64,000 nucleotides of DNA from Microthyrium microscopicum (taxonomy: Eukaryota; Ascomycota; Dothideomycetes; Microthyriales; Microthyriaceae), in assembly GCA_010405405.1 (NCBI GenBank), contig MU004238.1, positions 693,530 to 757,529 of the forward strand, written 5' to 3'. This document shows, piece by piece, positions 55,284 to 64,000 of this stretch. Position numbers and translations under genes: made by a program. The notes below the pieces were generated by a model. That model had not been told where the DNA came from. It saw only the letters and a program-made list of their open reading frames with translations, and searched no databases. Each line of letters opens with the position of its first letter. Within the stretch, counting starts at the first letter, position 1.

Positions 55284-57633
55284 TCATTGGGAAGATTTGC
55301 CATCTTCTTGGTGATATCGTCTATGTGAGTCCATGACCCAGGCTGGCATCAAAGAGCCACAGTCTAAACAGCGTTCCATTGATTCTGACTCCGAGCCATC
55401 TCCATCCGAGTTCCAGTCGTCGAACACTTCAGAAGATTGGGACAATGGTATAGCATCCTCGGAGCCATCGTGTGGTAGCGAAGGTATGTTTGGTAGTTCG
55501 TTGTTATCTTCGGGGAATTCTTGAGCTTCTAAAGTCTCGTCAATTCGAAAAGCACTGAGAACAGCATCCTGGTTTTTGAACATCTTGGAGATGTCTCGCC
55601 CTGCGGCAGCTTTACCTTCGCCAGCGCCAAGTTGCATATTGGCTACGGCAACATTAATCAAGCTGAGATCCCATCCCTTCTTCTGCGGATGAAGTTCTCG
55701 GAACATAGGCAGGATATTCTCTCCCACAAGGCGGTCTGCAAGATCATCAATCGACTCACTCGCATCGAAGATAAAGTTGGGCACTCCAGTCGATCGTGAA
55801 ATCCGTCCAAAGGATTTCGGCCGACTCCCATCAATGACTGCACGCGGACGAGTAGACAGACGAAGAGTCTTCGGTTTAGCCAACCAACTCACACTCGTCG
55901 TAGTCTCTGCCGTCCCCGACTCCTCTTCCATCGTCTCGAGAAGATCAGTCCTCATCCGCTGAATGAGACTACTCGACAACTTGACCATCTCCTCAATAGC
56001 TCTTTCCAGCGTATTCAACTGCCGATAACTATCCTCAATCGAAATCTGCGTCGGCACCACCCGCGCCTGCGAAACTTCAGATTCGTCAACTCCATGAATT
56101 AACCGCCACACCAGACCACCCACGCCCTTCGGCGCTCCCGGACCTGTAAGCAGTCTCTCAAGCGTCGCCTCATTCACGCCCGGCATGCTACGCAGTTCCC
56201 GCACCAAGACTTGATCGCTAGCTTCTATAGTCCAGTCGATGACATCGAAGTTTTTCTGGCGAACATGTTCGCGGAGCTTATGAGCCATTTTGAAGCCGAT
56301 GCCAGGCACTTTACCAATCTCATGTGGATCCATGAACTGCGTGACACTACTCAAACTGCCATCGTGCGCGACATATGGCGGCAGTAATGTCGTCTGATCA
56401 CGCGGCTTGTGGATATTGCCTGCGAGTTTGCTAAGCAGCTTAGAGGTCGAGATACCAGCAGTGCAGGTGTAGCCGTTTTGCTCGAGGTGTTGGCGTATAT
56501 GTTGCACGAGATGCGAGCCTAGCTGTAGGCGTAGCATAAGGCGCTTATCATTGCTGTCGGCTAGCTGAGAGTAGGAGGTCGATGAGGCTGGCTTGGCAGG
56601 GAATGATTCGCCTGATAGAGTTGAAGCATCGTAGCTGAAGCCATGAGTCGGGTCGGTCTTGGATAGGTGAAAGAATGATGATTGTAGATTGGTTTCGTTG
56701 AGAAGTTCTAGGTTGTAGTCGACGATATCTGTTGCATCGATAAAGACCTGTGGCCGAATCAGTATACCAGTCTATAGCAGACATAATGTAGATCATAAAC
56801 AGTCAAGCATTCAAAGACATGTGCTTGTTTGTAATCATCATTATAACAGCGATATGCTGTTTTCTGTTTCTTGCGATAAAGATACAGATAACTCACCTCG
56901 TCTAATCCAAGTCGTTCCACCTGTCCATTCCAGGAGTAGTTTATTCGAACAAGATTGTATAGTTCCTTCGATACATCCCGGAATTGAGTCAAATCTTCAC
57001 CTAAATTGGAATCTAAGCCACTATCCAAGAAACATGTTCATGACTAGACGTGCATATATTGCTAGGCAATATGGTTCAAGAGTCCATAAGATCTGCTGCA
57101 AAGGGTCGGGGAATTTTTCTGATGCTTGGACATACCTAACACGATAATAACCTCAGGGCAAGTCTTCTTTGCTTCCGAAATAAGTTGTAGTTTACGCAGA
57201 CCCTAATAGGAAAGTCTCAGTCGATCCTATACTTAGAATAGGCCCCAACAGCAGGGTTTACGGCTTTTTGGAGAGCACGTACCCTTCGGCGAGCCTCATA
57301 ATTACAGGTCACTATAATCTATTCATGAACGTTATCTGGTGAGCCCAAGCGTTGGTTCTAGAGTCGGGCATGCGGACCTGTTTTTGTTGGACTCCTAGAG
57401 GCTTGCCTTTGAGCTCAGGATATTGGTTCTCAATGACGGAGGCGTAGAAGCAGTCGTAGTCCTAGACTCAATAAGGCAGAACGCATTTAGTCAGCTCACA
57501 GGATTCTTCTGGGGCGAAAAGCGCAGGGCTTGTTGGAAGCAGATGTGGCAGCTTGGAGGCTTTGAAATGGTTTCACAACAACGCTTACCAGGTGAAGAAT
57601 GATGCGCTCAGTCTTGGGGGCTGGAAGCGGCAT
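55284..57633 (-). CDS. Y-family translesion DNA polymerase iota
   Basis: Six exons (57633..57589, 57461..57378, 57318..57283, 57202..57136, 57000..56897, 56747..55284) encode 599 residues. The five GT-AG introns are 127, 59, 80, 135 and 149 nt. The splicing restores every Y-family motif: LDYDCFYASV (metal aspartate), KGKPLGVQQKQ, TCNYEARRRGLRKLQL, VLGEDLTQFRD and the catalytic pair in GLDEVFIDAT. A little-finger region follows, with GISTSKLLSKLAGNIHKP and the helix-hairpin-helix VPGIGFKMAHKL. Wording such as PLGVQQK..VTCNYEAR..GED resembles human polymerase iota more than eta or kappa. The last 30 residues, CLDCGSLMPAWVMDSHRRYH, have the C2H2 spacing of a UBZ ubiquitin-binding finger. The enzyme copies past DNA lesions in the nucleus, recruited by ubiquitinated PCNA. 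The stop codon abuts the MITE-like element. Confidence 0.93.
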
Positions 57634-59840
57634 TTGGGGGCAAGATGATTAGGCATATCATCCACGGACGATGGAAAAATTATTCGGTAGATATCGGATC
57701 CAAGGTTTGCTTTGATATTTCGAATGGAGGCACGGAAGATGTTGAAGCAACTTTGAAGTGACTCGACTTGCTGCTGCCAAAATCAACGACCCCACAAACT
57801 GTCGAATTGAACGACCAGTCATATCGATGCCTGGTTGTTTAGGCTTATGAGAGGTATATTTCAGGAAGTAAGAACAAGGTCATAAGTTGAATGCTTATTT
57901 TTGACTCTTATGCCCCTCATCTGAGATTCTGACCTCGTGGAAATGATGACAGTCGGCGTTGAGCCTCTTGATGATCTGTTTGTTTTTGGATCATGACCCA
58001 AATTCAAAAGACGAATATGGAGCAGATGACCCGCGGCAAATTGACGTTCAAATGTTGCACAAGACAACGCTAACAAACCATCAGCTAGAACCAGTCGCGC
58101 TCATATATTTTAGCAATGTATGTTGGAATAAGAAGCTGAAAAGGAGAGTGGTTAGAACGGCGCTGCATAACCGCCACTGAGCCGCTGAAAACGCGCAGCA
58201 GACGAGGTTGACAGCGTTTCCGCATGCATATAGACAGGAGCCCCACCTTGTGATGTTGATTATTGGTGAATAGTGCCTTGAAGTCATTGGTGAGCAAAGT
58301 GATGATGACCTCGAGGGAAGTTGCCCATCAATACCTGATGTGGATTATCGCGGTCAGGGTATCTGTACGTGAATAAGTAGCCCTGTTTTCTACCTAGTTG
58401 GCATTTGTCATGAAAACACTGGCATATATCTCGCAGTAGAAAGGGCAGCAACGGTGTAGATGAATGGTTTTGGCGTCTTTTGGTTCATATGAATTCCTTC
58501 GATGTTGGAATACGAGTTCGCACTGTACGGTACCGGTACATACAAAGGTTAAGGCAAGAATCTTGAAGATTGTTAGAACTTACCGTAGAAGTTAGCGCTG
58601 TTGAAGTGGATAAAGACCGCACAGGTCACAGTTGGGCCCACGAGCCTATCCCATGGTTGAACATGATCCTAGCCGCCCGCTTCTAGACGTGATATAATTA
58701 GATTATTGCCCTTGATTCGGCCAATCGCTATTCGTGACAAGTTAATTCTGGATTTGAAGAAACGCAGTCTGGATTTTCAAAGGAATCCTTCCCGTTTTTA
58801 CTCGGACCCAGCTTCCCTTTTGTGCCTGCCACCATATGTTCTAGCGCTCTTAAACCCGATACTTTTCTATTTTTCAACCACTTTCCCATACCAATCGTCA
58901 GCCAAGTACCATTGTGGCAACCCCTCTTCAACCCATTAATACATCCTACTTTGTTAAAAGTCTGAGCGACGCCAGTTGATCTGTTCACTACTCCAGGGTT
59001 CATTCTACCAACTACACTTAACATTGAGTATGGTAGCCATCAAGATCTCATTTCTCTTTTAAGAATTGATTGCCACTCCTTCCCCCAACTTGCGACCTGA
59101 GGAATTCCAATCGAAGCTACCATCGAAATTCGAAATACGTCTTCTGGCTTTCTTTTTAGAAACCACCCTTTGCAACACTCGGCGCCGATTTAGTCCTAGT
59201 TTCCGTCAACTTGTTACTTTGGGATTCGTATCCCTCATCCAGCCTTGCGCCTCTTTCTTACTCTTGCATGCAACACGAATAGAACTGTTGTACCTAGTCC
59301 TCATCAGTCTTTTGCATAACTCTCAAAAGACGCTAGGTGTCCTCGACAAATAATCCTTGGATTTATACATGAGCGATCGCTCTCGCCCTTGCACCCGCGC
59401 TTGATTAACTTCTTGTTCTCACACCATGATGCTCAAGCCTTGCACGGCCTTGTCCTGATCCGAAGTCACTGTCTTGGAACCCATCCTGGCCTAATCTTCT
59501 GCAGTCTTGTTCCTGCACTTGACCTGCACTGCACATCATCTATCCGGTTGCTCTTTCACATATCTTGCGCGGCTCCCCTCGCACCGCAACACGCAATTCT
59601 GCAAGATCAGTTGCGGCGTCAAAGGCGTTACCTCTCTCCGATTGAGGCGTTAAAGGCCCCGGGGCAACATCAAACATCTGAACGGTTTTTATTGTTCCAA
59701 ACTTAGCTACACCCACAACATCATTGCTTGACCCGGTAATACTTAAAAGGGACATCGGACTGGAATTCTATTATCACACCCTCTTAAACTAATCCTCCTC
59801 CTGGCTTAGACATTGTTTGGCTGGCTACTGGCCATAGCAC
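57634..59840. promoter_or_regulatory. Divergent intergenic region with pyrimidine-rich leader
   Basis: The 2.2 kb between the polymerase iota start and the ATG at 59841 holds both promoters. From about 58780 to 59840 the plus strand is C/T-rich, as in long fungal leaders. Open frames inside it (for example 59066-59353 and 59389-59706) have leader-like composition and no recognisable product, so they are not called. Confidence 0.45.
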
Positions 59841-60869
59841 ATGATGTTAACCATGCAACAACCAAACCTGCCACACCACAGTGGACATCATGTGCCGGTT
59901 GTCTCTTCTCCTTTGGTCACAATTCCAAAATCCTCGTTACCTGTTTTACCTTTACAATCATATCATATGAAACAATCAAGGCCCCGCCTATCTCTCAAAA
60001 CCGATATCAACTCTACTCATCTCCGGACCTTTGGAAAAGGATCAAGTTTACGTCTAGATACACTTTCTGCAGTCGATCCCACTTCACGCAATACTTTTTC
60101 AAATGGATACGAGCCAAACCCAGGAGCTTCAAATACTCGACCAAAACTTGCACTAGATCTTGCCGTTGGTCAAACTTCAGATTACAGGCAATCACCAGAT
60201 ACAGATAGCTCAAGAACGCCTAGCAATTCGTCGATATCTTCAGCTACGACAGCTACTTCAGAACAGTCCGCGCTGAGTCTGTACGAATTACCCAAAGGCA
60301 TCACATCCATCCTTACCAACAGCTTAATACCGCGTACCAGCAAACTAAGGATGTCAGTATCTAGGCCAGATATATCGCTGTCTAAGCGGGTCTCTTTCAG
60401 GGATCCAATACAAGAGGACATCAAGACAAAACGCTATACGCTAGCCCATTCAGATATCGAGATTGTTGACTCGGAAGAGATCAAGGAGGGATCTTTGGAA
60501 ACCACACCAACACAAAACACCATATCACAAACTACCCCAACCGACACCACCAGCAACTCTTCATCCGACTTCCAAGTTCCATCCGCCGCATCCACCATCT
60601 ACACCTCCCCTCCACCACGGCGCAAAGACCGCAGAATCCACAAAACCCTCTCACGGCGCCAATCCTCCCCCGCAGCACCAATGCGCCAAAAACGCGACTC
60701 CTCTTCCTCTGACGACGATGAAGACAGCGACGAGTCCAACTCGTACCCCCAAACCCCCATCGCCGGCCGCTGCAAGCGCAGCCGCGACTGGACCTGGACG
60801 CTCGGTAAAGACGAAAGTAATGGGACTCACGACGTAATTGTCACATCTGCCGACGACAACGACGCATGA
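59841..60869 (+). CDS. Disordered protein with RVxF (PP1-docking) motif
   Basis: An intronless frame of 342 residues from a double ATG. The family is not recognised. It is Ser/Thr/Pro-rich throughout. The most ordered part is about residues 145-215: SLYELPKGITSILTNSLIPRTSK, then SKRVSFRDPIQED and KTKRYTLAHSDIE. K182-R-V-S-F186 fits the canonical RVxF consensus ([RK]-x0-1-[VI]-x-[FW]) by which regulatory subunits dock on protein phosphatase 1. Acidic residues follow it, and an internal Ser could switch binding by phosphorylation. The C-terminal part has KDRRIHK, an acidic Ser/Asp run and a closing Trp-containing segment (RDWTWTLGKDE). A role as a PP1 regulator or target is inference from the motif only. 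It is preceded by a long C/T-rich leader. Confidence 0.72.
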   Translation: MMLTMQQPNLPHHSGHHVPVVSSPLVTIPKSSLPVLPLQSYHMKQSRPRLSLKTDINSTHLRTFGKGSSLRLDTLSAVDPTSRNTFSNGYEPNPGASNTRPKLALDLAVGQTSDYRQSPDTDSSRTPSNSSISSATTATSEQSALSLYELPKGITSILTNSLIPRTSKLRMSVSRPDISLSKRVSFRDPIQEDIKTKRYTLAHSDIEIVDSEEIKEGSLETTPTQNTISQTTPTDTTSNSSSDFQVPSAASTIYTSPPPRRKDRRIHKTLSRRQSSPAAPMRQKRDSSSSDDDEDSDESNSYPQTPIAGRCKRSRDWTWTLGKDESNGTHDVIVTSADDNDA

Positions 60870-61705
60870 GTGCACCGTCTCACGCGGAACGTACTATTTT
60901 TGATTATTTGGCATAGCACAGGCGCATATTACTAGAGTATTCATTGGATGAGAAAGGAGAAGGAACCGCTGAAATATACCCAACTGGAAATGCGAAAGAC
61001 GAGTTTACGCATTACGTAATACAGCATATTGAGGAAGAAATAGCAAATATTAATTGCGAAAGACAGGGCGCTGTGCGCTTTTGCTGGATGACTTTTCTTC
61101 TTTAGATATTCTTCCCCTTTGTTGTAACGTGAACGTTTTTACTTTCCAAATATTCGGGTTTGTGTAATCGTCGTGAAACGTTATGGAAGTGTTCGTGTAT
61201 CTGGTTTTTATTTTGTGCAGTGGCGAATCTGGTGTGCCACGCGGTCTGTTCCTTTTTTTAGATGTGATGATACGTGGTTGTTGGCCTTGTGGACTTGGCG
61301 TTACTTTGCGGTAACGGTACTTACCGTACTCTTGGGTATGGATAAGTAGAAAGTGGCCAAGTAAAGCCTTTTTCTTGATGCTTGCTTGCTGTAGGAAGGT
61401 GGGTGTGTATTGCTCACTTCCACAGGGGCAAAATCGATATGAATACGAGATTTCTTGGGTCACCAGCATTTCGTTCTTGCGCCTGCAGGTTGTTACTCTA
61501 GTTTTGCCAAATATCGGTCACACTCGAAGTTTCTGGAAAAGATATATTGCATGCATTGTGGGAATATATTGCTTTCCACTACAGTTCTCTCTATGTGGTA
61601 TAACTAAACATTAAAATACTGTCCCAGAGGCTTGAATAGCCTAGCTGAAACCTGCTTGCTATTGTCAAGCATTTATAAAGATTCTCACTGGTCATCGCCA
61701 TTTCT
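60870..61705. other. Convergent 3' intergenic region
   Basis: This lies between the stops of the RVxF protein gene and the CE18 gene. It contains only short unrecognised frames and T-rich sequence compatible with 3' ends. No repeat or RNA gene was seen. Confidence 0.4.
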
Positions 61706-64000
61706 CTAGATGGCGACAGGTGTGGAAAGCGTAAAGGTCACTGGTTGTCCAGTCATCTGTACCCAGAGCGTGAGAGGGTCGCCGCCAATTTGCTCGCTTG
61801 TGGTTGGCACTGAGGCGGTCGCTGCAACGGGGAAGGTGACTGGGATTGGCGCACTGCAGGTGTTGCCGGTGGATGTAAGAGTGGCACCGATGATGTTCTT
61901 GTTGTCGGTGGAGTATTGGTAGGCGAGATTGTAGTTGCATTGACTAGATACTATTAGTTTTGAGAGTGCAAGATTAAAGGACTGAGAACTTACTCTCGGG
62001 CCATACGATTCAAGAAGTACTGGGCAGTGTCGTCGTGCTTGATAGTGATAATTGGCCAGTTGGTCAAACGTGTTACTTCCTGAAGAACAGTCTCTACCCA
62101 AATCTGCATGATAGAGTTGACTGATTGCGTTCCAACGGTGTAGGCGGGCTGACCGGCATTCTGGAGGTTGGCTTGATGGAACATCATGGGGTCTTGATGC
62201 AATTGGAAAACGTGGCGAGTATGCTCGTTCTTTGCGTCAACCAAAAGGGCAGCAAAGTTGCCGCTTCCTCCAGACGTGGCAATCCACTCGGATGTTGTAC
62301 ATGCTTGTGTGTTGCAATCGTAGAAAATGGTTGTGGACCAACGTGGCATGATAACTAGGCCGGCATATCCGTTAGCAGCGACGGTTGAGATAAGTGGCCA
62401 GTAGTCGTTCGTTGGGTTTTGGAGTAGAGGGCGTGTGTTATCTCCAACGACGAAGCGGATGCCGTTGTCCATGAGAGCCTTGATAGAATCGCCGTTATGG
62501 AGACCAGTGATAGCAGGTGGAACTAAACCGTTGGCTGAGAAATGCTGAGCCTGAGCAATACCGATTTGGTTAAGCCATGCGATGTTGAAAGTAATCTCCT
62601 TGTTGACGTCGGAATAGGTAGCATTATTCAAGTTCTCGTGTGTAAATGTGTGCGACAGATGCATGAACTGGTCACGATTGGTTGGGTTGTTGAACCAGTT
62701 GGCAACAGGATCAGCCAAGAGACATGCCAGACTCCAGCCGAAAGTAGCTGGTGTTGATGGCCTGGAAGAGATTAGTATGGTCATAGACAAATAAAGAATG
62801 TTCAACAAACCAATAGCTCTTTCCAGTGCCTAAAGGCTTCTGGAACTCGATTGGAGCAACAGCAAAATCGTCATAGTAAATAGCAGTGTTTGGACTACAC
62901 TGGCCATTTGGATATTTGATTGTAGCCGCGTCAATGTCACCATTGCCGTTGTGAGCAATCTCTAACGTATAGTTGGATCCAGGAGAAAGTCGGCCTTGGA
63001 GGCCTTTCTGCCAAGTGACAATGGCGTTCAAATCGTCAGGCACAAGTCGAACAACCGTAGTTTTTTGATAGATTGTGGTGCTCAGGTGCATGTCGTCGAC
63101 TTGCGTATTGAAGAGCACACGACGAAATCCGACATACATTCCTCGTGTCATCCAGTGGATCCAAGCATGTTGCAGGTAGTTGGATGTTGCAGACCAATCA
63201 GAAGCCCATTCGATAAAGAATACCATCTGTTGACGATTGCCAAAGTTGTTAATAACACCAGCGACAGTAACACTAGTAAAACCAGTGGCTGTTGCGAATG
63301 AAGCAATCGCAGTTGCGAGAGTAGCATTGGTGATAGTAGCCGGATAATGGTATAGACCCAACGTACTGGCTCCAGCAGTTGTGCCACTACAAAAGTTGGG
63401 TTAGCAATACGCGCGAGAGCCGGGAAAGAGTCCTCTTACATCTTGAGACCCGCAGTTGAGAAAGCGGCAGTATTGGTGAAATAGATCTGCTGTTCTGTAG
63501 TAGCTCCACAGCAGCCGGTTCCGCTTTTGGCATATGCGGTACCAAATTGTGTAGCCGGCTCCTCGTTGAGTCTTGTCATGCGAACTCCAAACTGAATTTG
63601 GTAGTTGTACAGAGTAGTCAACTGGGCTGCGGTGAGGGCAGGAACGTTGACAAGAACAATACCGGCATATTTTCCAGAGGTAGCTGTGGTGTTCAAAGCT
63701 GGAAGAGCAAATCCAGATCCAACGACGTATGTTTCATATGGAATGCCATAGCCCTTTAGACCTGAGTAGCCATGGAATGTGTTATCGGCTGTGTCCGCGA
63801 AAATGAGGATCGTCTGTCCAACTGTCTTCGCGCCTGCGGTTGCCGAAGCAGTAGCAGACGATGAAGAGGATGATGCTGATGAGCTCACTGAAGACGATTT
63901 GGATGATGTTGCCGACGAACTCGCGGAAGATGACTTGGAAGATGATGCCGACGAACTCAAGGAAGATGAAACAGAAGAAGACAAAGACGAGGTAGTTGAG
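61706..64000 (-). CDS. Agd3-like secreted polysaccharide deacetylase, CE18 type (5' end beyond window)
   Basis: Exons 63440 to the right edge, 62811..63386, 61994..62761 and 61706..61943 are joined by 49-53-nt GT-AG introns. The second intron has a GTTTGT donor and joins GKSYW to PSTPATFGWSL. The visible protein (about 713 residues) starts inside a Ser-rich tract. A flavodoxin-like/CBM-like region follows (GQTILIFADTADNTFHGYSGLKGYG), then the deacetylase core with the metal-site aspartates in TQVDDMHLST and the histidine pair in LSHTFTHENL. It ends in a beta-sandwich. This order (Ser-rich linker, carbohydrate-binding module, CE18 core, C-terminal sandwich) matches Aspergillus Agd3. Agd3 partly deacetylates galactosaminogalactan so that it adheres to hyphae and surfaces. 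The substrate here is inference, and no other galactosaminogalactan-cluster gene is in the window. The signal peptide lies off the edge. Confidence 0.88.

Noticed and set aside
62711-63361. Unspliced read-through version of the CE18 protein ending at 62711
   Set aside because: Splicing the 49-nt intron at 62762..62810 joins YW to PSTPATFGWSL and continues the family sequence. The read-through frame ends in unrelated residues.
1-64000. tRNA and rRNA genes, CRISPR arrays
   Set aside because: No B-box-like GGTTCGAANCC context with a foldable cloverleaf and no regularly spaced repeat was found by eye. A covariance-model scan would be needed to exclude small RNAs.

Overview
The window comes from a filamentous ascomycete (Pezizomycotina). 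The genes have short introns, mostly 44-83 nt, with GTANGT-type donors and CTAAC/CTGAC-like branch sites. They encode families typical of such fungi: a 2EXR-type protein, a GH30 hydrolase, a CE18 deacetylase, a DUF1746/Dsc4 protein and fungal short-chain dehydrogenases. A placement in or near Leotiomycetes is only a guess. No viral element, rRNA, tRNA or CRISPR array was seen.

Layout. 0-4 kb: the 3'-incomplete end of a cysteine-rich membrane-anchored protein and a secreted GH30 hydrolase. 4-14 kb, all on the minus strand: a 2EXR-like protein, the repair nuclease Rad2/XPG and a Gln/His-rich nuclear-type protein. 14-32.6 kb is gene-poor, with only an SMP-30/gluconolactonase-like gene and a bZIP factor whose leader carries several upstream ORFs. 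32.6-38 kb: a Dsc4-like ubiquitin-ligase subunit diverging from a 1282-residue disordered protein with a membrane tail.

38-45.5 kb is a compact metabolic block: a 5'-truncated SDR relic, a nucleoside hydrolase read with 8-nt and 22-nt micro-exons, a ferric-reductase-like protein, a sorbitol/xylitol-dehydrogenase-like enzyme and a KduD-like SDR. The four intact genes form two divergent pairs. 45.8-50.2 kb: UTP7 and TSR1, both 40S biogenesis factors, share a 272-bp divergent promoter. 50.2-53.5 kb: two tandem F-box-like paralogues. 55-57.6 kb: a six-exon DNA polymerase iota, with a 232-bp MITE-like hairpin element starting one base after its stop codon. 59.8-60.9 kb: a disordered protein with a PP1-docking motif. 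The right edge holds a 5'-incomplete Agd3-like CE18 polysaccharide deacetylase.

Exon structures were read by eye from splice signals, frame continuity and family motifs. Start codons were checked against the DNA, and several long open frames begin at TTG or GTG, so an internal ATG was chosen.
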